A stretch of DNA of 64,000 bases from Bacillota bacterium. Lineage in GTDB: Bacteria; Bacillota; Clostridia; Peptostreptococcales; Anaerovoracaceae. The notes beneath the pieces were generated by a model. It did no database searches. It had not been told where the DNA came from and saw only the letters and a list, made by a program, of their open reading frames with translations. This document shows, piece by piece, positions 34,534 to 44,706 of this stretch. The stretch spans positions 1 to 64,000 of the forward strand of contig JAFSCP010000008.1 in NCBI GenBank assembly GCA_017436705.1, written 5' to 3'. The position numbers and the translations under genes were made by a program. Numbering within the stretch: position 1 is the stretch's first letter; each line of letters opens with the position of its first letter.

Positions 34534-36852
34534 CTATTTTACAAATGCATACTCCAAAGCTTCTTTAGCTCTTCCGAGTAAAACGAATTTCAGCTGTTTT
34601 CTTACTGCCTGCGGAATATCGTCGATGTCGGCTTCATTCTCTGCAGGCAGAAGGATCGTTCTGATTCCGGCTCTGTGAGCTGCCAGAACCTTTTCCTTGA
34701 TGCCGCCTACAGGAAGAACCTTGCCGCGGAGAGTGATTTCCCCTGTCATTGCAACGTCTTTGCGTACAGGAATTCCTGTAAGAGCGGACATTACTGATGT
34801 GAACATAGTCACGCCGGCAGAAGGGCCGTCCTTAGGCACTGCTCCTTCAGGAACATGGACGTGAAGGTCGTAGTTCTTGTAAAACTCTTTTTCAATATCG
34901 AATTCTTCTGCAATGGAACGGATGTAGGTGATTGCCGCCTGTGCTGATTCCTGCATCACATCGCCCAGCTGGCCTGTGAGCTGAACCTTGCCGGTTCCCG
35001 GAATCCTGGCAGTTTCAACAAAGAGAGTATCTCCTCCCACCTGTGTCCATGCCATGCCGGTTACAACGCCGACTTCACTTTCGCCTTCAACTACGTCATA
35101 TCTGTATTTTTTCTTACCCAGGTATGATTCCAGGCTTGCCGGAGTAATTTTGAAGGATGTTCCTTTTTTAGTAACAATCTTACGTGCTACCTTACGGCAG
35201 AGGCTGCCGATTTCTCTTTCAAGATTACGCACGCCAGATTCTCTTGTGTAGTAGTTGATCAGGTCTCTGAGAGATTTTTCGCTGATGGAGAAATTCCTTG
35301 CCTTCAGTCCGTGAGCCTTGATCTGTTTAGGCACCAGGTACTGCTGTGCAATTTTAACTTTTTCTTCTTCAGTGTAGCCTGAAACTTCTATGATTTCCAT
35401 TCTGTCAAGAAGTGGTCTTGGAATGGTTGATGTGCTGTTTGCTGTGGTGATGAACATTACCTTGGAAAGGTCAAAAGGAATATCCAGGAAATGGTCTGTG
35501 AAGTCCTTGTTCTGTTCAGGGTCCAGAACTTCCAGCAGTGCAGATGCAGGGTCACCCTTGAAGTCTGCGCCGATTTTGTCCACTTCGTCAAAGAGGAAAA
35601 CAGGGTTGTTGGTTCCCGCATCCTTGATTGAAGTAATGATTCTTCCCGGAATGGCTCCGATGTATGTTCTTCTGTGTCCTCTGATTTCAGCTTCATCGCG
35701 GACGCCTCCAAGGGACATTCTCACGAATTCTCTGCCTGTTGATCTTGCGATGGAACGGGCGATGGAAGTCTTACCGACTCCCGGAGGACCTACAAGGCAG
35801 ATGATAGGGCCCTTGAGGGCCTTGGAAAGATGAACAACTGCCAGGTATTCCAGAATTCTTTCTTTAACCTTTTCCAGTCCGTAGTGGTCCTCATTGAGGA
35901 TTTTTTCGGCCTTTTTAAGGTCGGAGCTGGTCTTGGAAGAATTGTGCCATGGAAGACCTATAATAGTCTCCACATAGTTTCTGATTACTGCAGCATCTGC
36001 TGAGTTAGGCGCCATCTTGGTGAACTTGCTGATTTCACGTTTAACCTTTTCGGTAATCTTTTCGCCGAGATCAAGCTTTTCAAGTTCTTCAGTCCATCTT
36101 GCCGCTTCGCTGGCAGCTTCCTCGCCGTAACCCAGTTCATCCTGGATTGCCTTCATCTGCTCGCGGAGTATGTATTCCTTCTGGTTCTGCTTTACGCTTT
36201 CCTGAACTTTCTCTGCGATTTCCTTTTCAAGGCTGAGCACCTGATTTTCTTCGGTAATAATTGTTGCTAGTCTTTCAAGTCTCTGCTTTACATCAAATGC
36301 TTCCAGGATTTCCTGTTTGTCGCTGATTTTGATGTTCATCTGCATTGCAATGGTATCAGCGAAAATATCAGGCTCGTGAATTGAGCTGATAAGATCGTAA
36401 ACTTCTTCCTTTACTGATGAATTGAGGCTCATATACTCATCAAAAGCATCGAGGACGCATCTCATCAAAGCTTCTGTTTCAATATCATCAGGCTCTGCCG
36501 GAATGATTTCTGCTTCTGAAATTTCAGTCTGGATATACGGTTCTTCTGTTAAAACATATTCCAGTTTAGCTCTGTACTGACCGTCCACAAGGACTCTCAC
36601 AGCATCGCCCTGAATTTTAAGCATCTGTTTTACTTTTACAACTGTTCCCACATGGTAGTAATCATCCTGTGTGGGAATCAGAATATTTTCGTCAATCTGG
36701 GAAGTCACAAACAGCAGCTTGTCGCCGTTCATGGCCGCCTCAAGTGCCTTTATGGATTTCTCTCTTCCTATATCAAAATGAAGAATAGTTCTCGGGAAGA
36801 CTGAAAGTCCACGCAAAGGTATGCAAGGCATTACTATTCTTTCGTCAGACAT
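34534..36852 (-). CDS. lon: ATP-dependent protease Lon
   Basis: A cytosolic hexameric AAA+ protease for misfolded and regulatory proteins. The 772-residue length is typical. The N-terminal substrate-binding domain starts with [20 protein letters not shown]; Walker A is GPPGVGKT near 350; the P domain has the catalytic Ser678 in [10 protein letters not shown] and Lys721 in [26 protein letters not shown] precedes the ATG. A hairpin lies between clpX and lon, so lon may have separate control. Confidence 0.97.
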   Translation of the reverse strand: MSDERIVMPCIPLRGLSVFPRTILHFDIGREKSIKALEAAMNGDKLLFVTSQIDENILIPTQDDYYHVGTVVKVKQMLKIQGDAVRVLVDGQYRAKLEYVLTEEPYIQTEISEAEIIPAEPDDIETEALMRCVLDAFDEYMSLNSSVKEEVYDLISSIHEPDIFADTIAMQMNIKISDKQEILEAFDVKQRLERLATIITEENQVLSLEKEIAEKVQESVKQNQKEYILREQMKAIQDELGYGEEAASEAARWTEELEKLDLGEKITEKVKREISKFTKMAPNSADAAVIRNYVETIIGLPWHNSSKTSSDLKKAEKILNEDHYGLEKVKERILEYLAVVHLSKALKGPIICLVGPPGVGKTSIARSIARSTGREFVRMSLGGVRDEAEIRGHRRTYIGAIPGRIITSIKDAGTNNPVFLFDEVDKIGADFKGDPASALLEVLDPEQNKDFTDHFLDIPFDLSKVMFITTANSTSTIPRPLLDRMEIIEVSGYTEEEKVKIAQQYLVPKQIKAHGLKARNFSISEKSLRDLINYYTRESGVRNLEREIGSLCRKVARKIVTKKGTSFKITPASLESYLGKKKYRYDVVEGESEVGVVTGMAWTQVGGDTLFVETARIPGTGKVQLTGQLGDVMQESAQAAITYIRSIAEEFDIEKEFYKNYDLHVHVPEGAVPKDGPSAGVTMFTSVMSALTGIPVRKDVAMTGEITLRGKVLPVGGIKEKVLAAHRAGIRTILLPAENEADIDDIPQAVRKQLKFVLLGRAKEALEYAFVK

Positions 36853-36880
36853 AATTTTCCTCCGTTATTATATTTGCAAG

Positions 36881-36907
36881 CAAAACCCAGCGCAGGCCGG
36901 GTTTTGT
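36881..36907 (-). terminator. Hairpin between clpX and lon
   Basis: CAAAACCC / GGGTTTTG arms around a 10-base GC-rich loop, in the 56-base gap between clpX stop and lon start. There is little T run, so it may be a partial terminator or a processing site. Confidence 0.45.
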
Positions 36908-36908
36908 T

Positions 36909-38171
36909 CTATGCGATATTTTTGTTTTCTTCGCCGGTAATCAGTGTTGGCTGAGCACCGTTTTCAATGGTGTCCTTAGTGATGATACACTTCTTCACAT
37001 CGTCTCTTGATGGAATATCGTACATGATGTCAGTCATCACGCCTTCAAGGATGCTTCTGAGGCCTCTTGCACCAGTCTTGCGCTCAATAGCCTTCTTTGC
37101 AACAGCTCTGATTGCTTCTTCTTCAATTTCAAGTTCAACACCGTCAATTCTGAAAAGCTTGCGGTACTGCTTGAGAATAGCATTCTTAGGCTCAGTGATA
37201 ATCTTTACCAGTGCATCTTCGCTGAGCTCATCAAGCGTTACAATCACAGGCAGTCTTCCGATGAATTCAGGAATAAGACCGAACTTGAGCAGGTCTTCAG
37301 CCTGAACCAGTGAAAGAAGCTTGGATTCTTCCACCTTGTCAACCTTGATTTCAGAGTTGAAACCGATGACCTTGTCACCCATTCTTCTCTTGATGATTTT
37401 GTCCAGTCCGTCGAAAGCACCGCCGCAGATGAACAGTACGTTTGTAGTATCAAACTGAATGAATTCCTGATGAGGATGCTTGCGTCCGCCCTGCGGTGGA
37501 ACGTTGGCAACTGTACCTTCAAGAATCTTCAGCAGAGCCTGCTGCACGCCTTCACCGCTTACATCACGGGTAATGGACGGATTGTCGGAACGTCTTGAAA
37601 TCTTGTCGATTTCGTCAACATAGATGATGCCCTTCTGAGCTTTTTCAACATCCCAGTCAGCCGCCTGAAGGAGCTTGAGCAGAATGTTTTCAACGTCTTC
37701 ACCAACGTAACCTGCTTCTGTAAGTGCAGTAGCATCAGCGATGGCGAAAGGCACATCAAGAATCTTTGCCAGAGTCTGCGCCAGCAAAGTCTTGCCGGAC
37801 CCTGTAGGTCCTATCATTACGATGTTGCTTTTCTGGATTTCAACACCGTCATCTTCGATTTTTAAGTTGTTGATTCTCTTGTAATGGTTATATACTGCAA
37901 CTGCGAGTGCCTTCTTCGCCTTATCCTGCTCGATTACGTAATCACCCAGGATTTCAGAAATTTCCTTTGGCTTAGGAAGTTTGCCGCTCATTTCGCTCTT
38001 AGGACCTTCTGCACCCTCCTCAACATTTTCCTTGAGGATTTCTGTGCAGATGTGGATGCACTCGTCACAGATATAAACCCCCGGGCCTGCCACCAGGCGG
38101 TTTACCTGACTCTGCGGTTTGCCGCAGAAAGAGCATTTCAGCTGCTTGTTTTCGTCAAAAGTATTGCTCAT
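36909..38171 (-). CDS. clpX: ATP-dependent Clp protease ATP-binding subunit ClpX
   Basis: The AAA+ unfoldase that feeds ClpP. 420 residues. The zinc finger has C13, C16, C35 and C38; Walker A is GPTGSGKT at 121-128; Walker B is [10 protein letters not shown] near 182; the RKHP pore and [11 protein letters not shown] sensor parts and the IGF loop (DKVIGFNSE) that docks ClpP are present. It follows clpP by 19 bases in the same operon. Confidence 0.97.
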   Translation of the reverse strand: MSNTFDENKQLKCSFCGKPQSQVNRLVAGPGVYICDECIHICTEILKENVEEGAEGPKSEMSGKLPKPKEISEILGDYVIEQDKAKKALAVAVYNHYKRINNLKIEDDGVEIQKSNIVMIGPTGSGKTLLAQTLAKILDVPFAIADATALTEAGYVGEDVENILLKLLQAADWDVEKAQKGIIYVDEIDKISRRSDNPSITRDVSGEGVQQALLKILEGTVANVPPQGGRKHPHQEFIQFDTTNVLFICGGAFDGLDKIIKRRMGDKVIGFNSEIKVDKVEESKLLSLVQAEDLLKFGLIPEFIGRLPVIVTLDELSEDALVKIITEPKNAILKQYRKLFRIDGVELEIEEEAIRAVAKKAIERKTGARGLRSILEGVMTDIMYDIPSRDDVKKCIITKDTIENGAQPTLITGEENKNIA

Positions 38172-38190
38172 TAACTTTCCCCTTTCTCTG

Positions 38191-38772
38191 TTATCTTGAC
38201 ATGATCACCTTATCGATGAGACCATATTCACATGCTTCATGAGCTCCCATAAAATTGTCTCTGTCAGTATCATGTTCAATCTTTTCCAGAGGCTGCCCTG
38301 TGTTGGCAGCGAGTATTTTGTTTAACTTTTCTCTGGTCTTAAGAATCCACTCAGCGTGAATCTTAATGTCTTCAGCCTGACCGTTTACCCCACCCAGCGG
38401 CTGATGAATCATGATTTCAGCATTAGGAAGTGCGAATCTCTTTCCCTTTGCCCCTGAGGAAAGAAGAAATGCTCCCATGCTTGCTGCCATACCGATGCAG
38501 ATTGTTGATACATCAGGTTTGATGTACTGCATGGTATCATAAATAGCCATGCCGGCGGTTACAGAACCGCCGGGGCTGTTAATGTAGATACAAATGTCCT
38601 TTTCAGGATCTTCTGCTTCTAAAAAGAGTAACTGAGCCACAACAATGCTTGCCAGATGCTCATCGATCTGTTCCCCTATGAAAATAATTCTGTCCTTGAG
38701 AAGTCTGGAATAGATGTCATAGGATCTTTCCCCTCTGCTTGTCTGTTCAATTACATATGGTACTAAAGCCAT
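38191..38772 (-). CDS. clpP: ATP-dependent Clp protease proteolytic subunit ClpP
   Basis: The 193-residue serine protease that forms the tetradecameric chamber. The catalytic triad is Ser98 (GMAASMGA), His123 (MIHQPLGG) and Asp172 (DTDRDNFM). The start [21 protein letters not shown] is the standard propeptide/axial loop region. It lies 38 bases downstream of tig and 19 bases upstream of clpX. Confidence 0.97.
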   Translation of the reverse strand: MALVPYVIEQTSRGERSYDIYSRLLKDRIIFIGEQIDEHLASIVVAQLLFLEAEDPEKDICIYINSPGGSVTAGMAIYDTMQYIKPDVSTICIGMAASMGAFLLSSGAKGKRFALPNAEIMIHQPLGGVNGQAEDIKIHAEWILKTREKLNKILAANTGQPLEKIEHDTDRDNFMGAHEACEYGLIDKVIMSR

Positions 38773-38810
38773 CCTTTATACCCCTTTCTTTTATTTAATA
38801 CATTTATTTC

Positions 38811-40094
38811 TTATTTAACGATTGCGTTGTCGAAAATGAAGTCGATTGCCTTCTTAACCTGAAGGTCCTTCTTGAAGTATACAAGACCTTCTTCGCCGAT
38901 TGCTTCCTTAACCTTGTCAACTGGCATCTGGTACTGGATACCCATCATCTTGAGTTCTTCTTCAAGTTCTTCGTCAGCAACTTCAATCTTTTCAGCTTCT
39001 ACGATACCTGTAAGGATAATTCTTGTCTTAACCTGTCTTTCAGCGTCTGGTCTTAATTCGCCTCTGAAATCTTCCTGTGTCTTGCCAGTGAATTCAAGGT
39101 ACTGAGCAATGGAGAGACCCTGGTATCTTAACTGCTGGTCAAGTTCCTGGCTCATTCTGTCCATTTCGTCTTCGATCATGGAAGCAGGTACTTCAACTTC
39201 GTTAGCTTCAACAACCTTAGCAAGAGCAGCATCCTTCATTGCGCTTTCGCTGCCTGCTTTTGCATATGATTCTAGTCTTTCTCTGTGAGACTGTTTTAAT
39301 TCTTCTAAAGTATCAAATTCGCTTATATCCTTAGCAAATTCGTCATCAAGTTCAGGAAGCTGTTCTTCCTTAACTTCGTGTACGTGGCAGTGGAATACTG
39401 CAGCCTTGCCAGCTAAGTCAGGTGCGTGGTATTCTTCTGGGAATGTAACTTCTACGTCCTTGTCTTCGCCTGCAGCTACGCCAACGAGCTGTTCTTCGAA
39501 TCCTGGGATGAACATACCGGAGCCAAGCTTAAGTTCCTGTCTTTCAGCTGTGCCGCCTTCGAACTGTTCTTCACCTACGAAACCAGCATAGTCGAATAAT
39601 ACTGTGTCGCCTTCCTGTGCTGCTCTTTCAACGATAGCAATTCTAGCGTTTCTCTTCTGAAGGTTTTCGATTTCTCTTTCAACGTCTTCGTCTTTGACTT
39701 CCTGTTCAATCTTTTCGATTTCTACGCCCTTGTAGTCCTTAACTTCTACGATTGGGAAGCATGGAACAGTGATAGTTACTGTGAAGCCCTGGCCCTTTGC
39801 AACTTCGCTGAAATCTGCGGATGGAGCGCCAACAACTTCAAGACCTAATTCAGTAAGAGTCTTACCATAGTTTTCGCTGATAAGGTCGTTGATAGCATCT
39901 TCGAAGAAAACGCCTTCTCCGTAGTGCTTTTCGATGATGCTTCTAGGAGCTTTGCCCTTTCTGAAACCATCGATTGCGAACTGGCCCTTAGCCTGCTGGT
40001 AAACTTTAATCTGTGCACTTTCAAATTCTTCTGCAGTGAATTCCATAGTGAACTTTACATCGTTCTTTTCTCTTGAAATAAATGTTGCTTTCAT
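38811..40094 (-). CDS. tig: Trigger factor
   Basis: Ribosome-bound chaperone and prolyl isomerase. 427 residues in three parts: the N-terminal ribosome-binding domain with the tail signature GFRKGKAPRSIIEKHYG near 43-59, the FKBP-type PPIase domain (EGDTVLFDYAGFVGEEQFEGG, FIPGFEEQLVG) about 150-240, and the helical C-terminal arms. It is the first gene of the tig-clpP-clpX-lon-engB run and has a clear promoter at 40212-40240. Confidence 0.96.
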   Translation of the reverse strand: MKATFISREKNDVKFTMEFTAEEFESAQIKVYQQAKGQFAIDGFRKGKAPRSIIEKHYGEGVFFEDAINDLISENYGKTLTELGLEVVGAPSADFSEVAKGQGFTVTITVPCFPIVEVKDYKGVEIEKIEQEVKDEDVEREIENLQKRNARIAIVERAAQEGDTVLFDYAGFVGEEQFEGGTAERQELKLGSGMFIPGFEEQLVGVAAGEDKDVEVTFPEEYHAPDLAGKAAVFHCHVHEVKEEQLPELDDEFAKDISEFDTLEELKQSHRERLESYAKAGSESAMKDAALAKVVEANEVEVPASMIEDEMDRMSQELDQQLRYQGLSIAQYLEFTGKTQEDFRGELRPDAERQVKTRIILTGIVEAEKIEVADEELEEELKMMGIQYQMPVDKVKEAIGEEGLVYFKKDLQVKKAIDFIFDNAIVK

Positions 40095-40211
40095 TAAAAT
40101 ATATCCTCCTAAATATTAAAAACAAATTTTAGTGGCTGCCTGCATAAATTTCGGCCATACTGCCCGTTTTTTCGCAGCTCAAAACACCGAAAGCGCAAGC
40201 AATCGCAATAT

Positions 40212-40240
40212 ATTATACATCTTATTACCACCAAAGTAAA
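40212..40240 (-). promoter_or_regulatory. Promoter of the tig operon
   Basis: Minus-strand TTTACT (40235-40240), 17-base spacer, TATAAT (40212-40217). About 110 bases of leader follow before the tig start; no CIRCE or CtsR-like repeat was seen in it. Confidence 0.7.
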
Positions 40241-40270
40241 GAAATTATCCGTTTTTTAAGTGTTTTTTTC

Positions 40271-40341
40271 GTGAAAACTGCAAAAAATTCAGCTGATTTT
40301 CACAAAAAACAAAAAAACAAGTGCTGATTATTGTCAGCACC
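40271..40341 (-). terminator. Terminator after the CYTH gene, with a second hairpin
   Basis: The stem GTGCTGA/TCAGCAC (40321-40340) is followed on the minus strand by TTGTTTTTTTG, a good terminator. Further downstream an imperfect hairpin with arms GTGAAAA and TTTTCAC (40271-40304) precedes GAAAAAAACAC. No gene is seen between 40095 and 40367 other than these and the tig promoter. Confidence 0.75.
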
Positions 40342-40367
40342 TGTTATTAATCATTAAATTTTATTCC

Positions 40368-40991
40368 CTATTCCAGTCCCAGAAGCTCCAGACCGCGCTG
40401 GTATTTGCTCTTATCACATGGAACCAGATTGTATTTGGAGGCCAGTTCTTCCCCCAAAGCTATCATGTCACGCTGCTCACCTGAATAAAGTTCCACTTCC
40501 ACTTCCAGAATGTCAGCATCACCGCAGCTTGTGCGGATTACGCCTTCATCCAGTGAAATCACGCTGATGGAAGCTCCTGTATCAATCTGAATTGATCTGC
40601 GCAGGAAGTCCATTTCCATTACATTTATCAGTTTCTTGCCGCCTGCTGCAGCTTCCAGCTCATCAAAGATTTCACTCCCGCGGAAAATCTCTACTGTAGG
40701 CTCTGCCAGATAGGCTTCGTCTGCCGGCACATTCAGCTCGCCGCGCATGTGAAGGCCATCAACCGCACTGCCTTTCCACTTCAGTGTCACGATTATGTTG
40801 TCATTTTCAAAGCGCGCTCTGAGAGCAATCTTGCGTGCGCGCAGGTCCCCTTCTGCTGTATCTAAGTATATTGCCCGCATCTGCAGAGTTTCATCACCTT
40901 CAGGATTACGCATTTCTGCCAGATGCTTATCATCCAAAATTCTGTCCTTTGCCAGATTGTCCCCCAGATAATATTTTAATTCAATCTCCAT
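40368..40991 (-). CDS. CYTH domain protein (triphosphate tunnel metalloenzyme)
   Basis: A 207-residue protein beginning with the family signature MEIELKYYL (ExExK). Further tunnel residues appear in QMRAIYLDT, KIALRARFENDNIIVTLKWKG, and SVISLDEGVI, LEVEVELYSG. Members hydrolyse inorganic triphosphate or other triphosphates, some make cyclic AMP or thiamine triphosphate products. The substrate is not clear here. It is a single-gene unit between dapB's neighbour region and tig. Confidence 0.85.
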   Translation of the reverse strand: MEIELKYYLGDNLAKDRILDDKHLAEMRNPEGDETLQMRAIYLDTAEGDLRARKIALRARFENDNIIVTLKWKGSAVDGLHMRGELNVPADEAYLAEPTVEIFRGSEIFDELEAAAGGKKLINVMEMDFLRRSIQIDTGASISVISLDEGVIRTSCGDADILEVEVELYSGEQRDMIALGEELASKYNLVPCDKSKYQRGLELLGLE

Positions 40992-41057
40992 ATTGTCTGT
41001 CTCCGTCTTCTGTAATAAAAAAGGTAAGCAGTATTTTATAACATTTCCGGCAACATG

Positions 41058-41693
41058 TCAAATATTTAGTAATTTTTTTCCGGCTTCGATAGCTCCGATT
41101 GCAAAGATTTTTTTAGAAAATGCTGTGTGACGGATTTCAAGAACTTCGTCCTCCAGTGCGAAAAATACTGAATGTTCCCCAGGAACGCTGCCCATTCTGT
41201 GGACTGCAACTTTTTCTTCATACTCTTCCGGTGTGATGCCAATACGTTCACAAAGAGTCCTGGCAGTACCGCTTGGTGCATCCAGTTTTTTAGTATGATG
41301 TGCCTCATAAACCCTGATATCCGCATCTTCTCCCAGCATTCTGCTGCCCAGCTCTGCCAGCTGGTTCATAGCCTCCACTCCCCGTGAAAAGTTAGTCCGT
41401 TTGTCCACAGGGCATATTTTACGGAGAAGACCTATTATCTCCCAGCCCTCCGGTCCGTATCCTGTTGTCCCGATTACCACCGGTATGCCGCCGCCCTGCT
41501 TCCTGCAATAGTCGTATACAGAAGTAATGGCCTCCGGATGACTGAAGTCGATGATGAGATCCAGTTTCTCCGAAGGCCACGGTTTTTCGTCAGCAGGTTC
41601 AATGAGGAAAATCTCAGAGAAAGCTCCGTCCGCTGCCGCCTGGGCATGCAGAACCTTTCCCATGTTCCCCGTTCCTACAATTCCTAATTTCAT
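41058..41693 (-). CDS. dapB: 4-hydroxy-tetrahydrodipicolinate reductase, short form
   Basis: NAD(P)H-dependent reductase of the lysine and diaminopimelate pathway. The Rossmann loop is GIVGTGNMGK (4-13), DFSHPEA near 49, VIGTTGY near 75-81, the catalytic EAHHTKKLDAPSGTA near 130-144, and the terminal AFSKKIFAIGAIEAGKKL. At 211 residues it is 40-60 residues shorter than most DapB, and FSRGVEAMN replaces the common NFSxGVN. Some clostridial DapB are similarly short. No other dap gene is close. Confidence 0.85.
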   Translation of the reverse strand: MKLGIVGTGNMGKVLHAQAAADGAFSEIFLIEPADEKPWPSEKLDLIIDFSHPEAITSVYDYCRKQGGGIPVVIGTTGYGPEGWEIIGLLRKICPVDKRTNFSRGVEAMNQLAELGSRMLGEDADIRVYEAHHTKKLDAPSGTARTLCERIGITPEEYEEKVAVHRMGSVPGEHSVFFALEDEVLEIRHTAFSKKIFAIGAIEAGKKLLNI

Positions 41694-41764
41694 TGCTGCC
41701 TCCCCGTCATATCATTTTTTGCTTTTCTGACATAATATGAAAGAAGGCTTGTTTTAATTACTCT

Positions 41765-42043
41765 TTATTCCCTGTTGTTTTTTGCAACTTCCACAATTTC
41801 CATGAATTTGCTCATAATATATTCGTAGTTCTTGCGTCTGTGAGGCACCATGCAGCCTGAGCAGTCCTTGATACCGTCCTCAGTGTATTTGAAGTTGCCG
41901 CCGCATTTGCTGCCCAGAGCATAAAGGGGGCAGTAGCAGAAAAGGCAGTTGAAGTTTTCTGCATCCTGAGTCGGGTGGCAAGGGAAAAATTCGCACTCCT
42001 TATGCTGGAAAAACTTGTAGTTTTCAGTCTTTAATGGTTCCAT
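41765..42043 (-). CDS. Cysteine-rich small protein (zf-like, PF04071 type)
   Basis: A 92-residue protein with eight cysteines (C17, C22, C33, C36, C38, C47, C61, C64) and nearby His. The order CEFFPCH, FNCLFCYCPLY, KCGGNF, DCSGCMVPH matches the cysteine-rich small domain described as a probable metal-binding unit. Such genes often sit near cobalamin or cobinamide genes in archaea and clostridia, which fits the ECF transporter next door. It begins nine bases after the S-component stop, so it is the last gene of the ECF operon. Confidence 0.78.
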   Translation of the reverse strand: MEPLKTENYKFFQHKECEFFPCHPTQDAENFNCLFCYCPLYALGSKCGGNFKYTEDGIKDCSGCMVPHRRKNYEYIMSKFMEIVEVAKNNRE

Positions 42044-42052
42044 AATGTCCTC

Positions 42053-42988
42053 CTATCGGTAGATTCCGTATTTAATCTTGATTCTCTCTATTTTATCAAT
42101 CATCGGTCGTCCCATAAACAGCATACATGCTGCTGCGGTACCTGCATGAAGCAGGTCATATGGCAGACCGCTGACAAACATCAGCCGCAGGGTATTGAAA
42201 CTGATTTCAACACCAGGCATACCTGTCATTGTGAACAGGCTGGCCATGTTTAGTATTCCTCCGTAAATTATAACAGTTGCGAGGAAAGTAAACAAGGTCA
42301 AAGTTATCCTGTCTGCCGGCAGCCGCTTTCTCTGAAACAGCAGTCCTGCCAGAAGGCCAAGTGCGCCGAATACATATATTCTCCATCCAAAGAAAGTTTC
42401 GTCATCTCCCGGCGCAATAATGTATGTCACGTAAGCCAGAATCATCGCCGCAAAAAAGCAGATGACAGGCCCCATGATTACCTGGAATGTCTTTGATTTT
42501 CTTTCTGCGCTGTTCAGGTTGAATGCCAGCCCTGCCATGAAGCCGAGAAGGCCCCAGCAGAACATCTGCCATGGCGTCCATGGTCCCTGACTGAGAAAAA
42601 AGTTGCAGACAAATCTGGCCAGAGCGCCAACCAGGAACCCGGCTTCCGGACCCATTGCAATTCCTGCGATTATTACCATAGCGGTACCGATTTCGATGAT
42701 GGAAATTGTCATGTTGAAAAAGGTATGGACAGCCACGGTAATTGCCGTCATCATGGCAATCAGCACGATTTCACGGGCTTTTGGGCGCCGTTTCTCAAAA
42801 ATCATGAAAAACGGTATCATGGTGTATATGATTACCAACAGGCTGATGAGCATATAGTTGGCCTGATCCAGAATAAAACTTCCTGCAAGCAGTGTAAGCG
42901 GCATGGCGATGAGTATCAGCAGACCAGCTGTAAAAGTACGTTTCCTGCGTGATGCTAATTGCTGCCCGTCGTAACCTGTTCTGCCCAT
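42053..42988 (-). CDS. ECF transporter substrate-binding (S) component
   Basis: An integral membrane S component that captures a vitamin or metal and docks on the shared ECF module. The chosen start is the ATG at 42988, behind an excellent GGGAGGAGGTGG site; an upstream in-frame ATG at 43027 lacks one. The 311-residue protein has about nine hydrophobic segments, including EIVLIAMMTAITVAVHTFFN with the Ala-rich docking face and GPEAGFLVGALARFVCNFF. Its start overlaps the ATPase gene by 34 bases. The ligand is not proven; cobalamin is the best guess from the adjacent PF04071-type gene. Confidence 0.8.
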   Translation of the reverse strand: MGRTGYDGQQLASRRKRTFTAGLLILIAMPLTLLAGSFILDQANYMLISLLVIIYTMIPFFMIFEKRRPKAREIVLIAMMTAITVAVHTFFNMTISIIEIGTAMVIIAGIAMGPEAGFLVGALARFVCNFFLSQGPWTPWQMFCWGLLGFMAGLAFNLNSAERKSKTFQVIMGPVICFFAAMILAYVTYIIAPGDDETFFGWRIYVFGALGLLAGLLFQRKRLPADRITLTLFTFLATVIIYGGILNMASLFTMTGMPGVEISFNTLRLMFVSGLPYDLLHAGTAAACMLFMGRPMIDKIERIKIKYGIYR

Positions 42989-44706
42989 GCGGCCACCTCC
43001 TCCCATGTAACTGCTTCCGGCAGCCATTTCCGTGCAATTCTGTTTGCCGATGTGGTGTAGAAATTATTACCCGCAAAAAACTCTTTCGGACTTCCCACAG
43101 ACACAATATCTCCGTCAAAGAACATGGCACATCTGTCAGCATATTCTGCACAGAACTCTACGTCATGGGAAACCATAAAAATAGTCACGCCATCTTCTGT
43201 CAGCTTCTTCAGCACCTGCGCCAGAGTAATTTTGAAGAAAGGGTCCAGCCCTTTGGTAGGCTCGTCAAGAAGCAGGATTTTAGGTTCCAGCAGAAGGATT
43301 TTGCCGAGAGCCAGCCTCTGCTGTTCGCCTCCGGAAAGGTCATAAGGATGGGACTTCCGCAGGTGGCTGATTTCCATTCGGTCCAGCATTTCCTCAATGC
43401 GCCCCGCCTTTTCCTCATCGCTGAAACCGCTGTAATACAGCGCCTCCAGCAATTCTTCCTCGACAGTTATTTCTGTAAAAAGTGCCTGAGGATTCTGAGG
43501 CAGCATTGCCAGACGGTTATGAAAAAGTTCTTTGAAATTATCTTTTTTTACTTTCAGGCCGTCAACTGTGATAGAACCGCTCTGGGCTGTAATGTTTCCG
43601 CTTATTGCCTTGAGGGTTGTAGACTTACCTACGCCGTTTCCTCCCATCAGGCAGAAAAGCTCGCCTCTGCGCACGCTGACATTGAGTCCGCGCAGTACAT
43701 CGCCGGAATCTTTATTATATCTGAACCAGAGATTTTTTATGTTTATGATTTCGTCCGCGTCGTTTTTAGTCGAATTCTGTCGAACTTTGTCACCACCATG
43801 AAGTATGGAAGAATCAACCTCCGGCACATTATTGGCCTCTGCAATCTGCTCAAGCCAAAGCCTTCCTTCTCTGATAGTCAGCGGAGAAAACTCCCTGTCC
43901 TTACGCATGAATCCCGGTACTCCTGCGGCTCTGCATGCAGAATAAATTTTCATGACAGACGGCATTCCATAGAACATAGGATGTCTTTCCTCAATGCTGC
44001 TGCCGCCAAGATATCGTCCGATGTTCCACGGCTCATCGCAGGCGATAATGCGGCCCTTGTCCATTACCATAACCTTATCCGCCATGGTAAAGAGTTCTTC
44101 CAGCCGGTGCTCGGAAATAATTACGGTTGTTCCCAGTTCGCGGTTTATTCTGTAGACTGTCTTGAGGAATTCAGTAGCCGCAATAGGGTCCAGCTGTGAA
44201 GTAGGCTCGTCCAGAATGAGCACCTTAGGCTGCATTACCATGACAGAAGCCAGGTTAAGAAGCTGCTTCTGGCCGCCGGAAAGCTCACTGACGTTTTTGC
44301 GGAACCAGGTCTGGATATCGAAGAAGCTTGCCATTTCAGCCACTCTGCGTTTGATGGACTGGTTATCCAGTCCCAGGCTCTCTAGGCCGAAAGCCAGCTC
44401 ATGCCAGACTTTATCGGTTACCAGCTGATTGTCCGGATTCTGCTGGACAAAACCTATCTGGGATGCATTGACACGGTCATCCAGTTCCCCTGTTTCCTTG
44501 CCTCCGTACAGAACCTTTCCGGAAACTTCCCCGTAAGGCACCAGATTCTTTTTCAGGTGACGGAGCAGAGTGCTCTTGCCGCAGCCTGACTTGCCGCAGA
44601 GAACCACAAACTCAGACTGCTCAACTTCAAAGGACACCTGATCCAGGGCTTTTCTCTCAGCTGCAGGGTATTTAAAACTTAAATCTTTAACTTCTATTGC
44701 TGCCAT
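42955..44706 (-). CDS. ECF transporter ATPase, two ABC domains fused
   Basis: Powers the ECF module. One 583-residue chain carries both EcfA and EcfA' domains. Domain 1: Walker A CGKSGCGKST near 39, signature LSGGQKQLL near 146, Walker B ILDEPTSQLDP. Domain 2: Walker A GGNGVGKST near 358, signature LSGGEQQRLALGK near 464, Walker B LLLDEPTKGLDP. The start at 44706 follows AGGAGAAAG and overlaps the EcfT stop by 13 bases. Fused ATPases are usual for dedicated ECF systems such as YkoD. Confidence 0.93.
   Translation of the reverse strand: MAAIEVKDLSFKYPAAERKALDQVSFEVEQSEFVVLCGKSGCGKSTLLRHLKKNLVPYGEVSGKVLYGGKETGELDDRVNASQIGFVQQNPDNQLVTDKVWHELAFGLESLGLDNQSIKRRVAEMASFFDIQTWFRKNVSELSGGQKQLLNLASVMVMQPKVLILDEPTSQLDPIAATEFLKTVYRINRELGTTVIISEHRLEELFTMADKVMVMDKGRIIACDEPWNIGRYLGGSSIEERHPMFYGMPSVMKIYSACRAAGVPGFMRKDREFSPLTIREGRLWLEQIAEANNVPEVDSSILHGGDKVRQNSTKNDADEIINIKNLWFRYNKDSGDVLRGLNVSVRRGELFCLMGGNGVGKSTTLKAISGNITAQSGSITVDGLKVKKDNFKELFHNRLAMLPQNPQALFTEITVEEELLEALYYSGFSDEEKAGRIEEMLDRMEISHLRKSHPYDLSGGEQQRLALGKILLLEPKILLLDEPTKGLDPFFKITLAQVLKKLTEDGVTIFMVSHDVEFCAEYADRCAMFFDGDIVSVGSPKEFFAGNNFYTTSANRIARKWLPEAVTWEEVAAWAEQVTTGSN

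Noticed and set aside
43025-43027. Upstream ATG as start of the ECF S component
   Set aside because: It lies further inside the ATPase gene and lacks a ribosome site, while the ATG at 42988 follows GGGAGGAGGTGG.
42949-44199. 416-codon plus-strand open frame
   Set aside because: Fully antisense to the fused ECF ATPase, whose ABC motifs are certain; the opposite translation shows no domain and no ribosome site.
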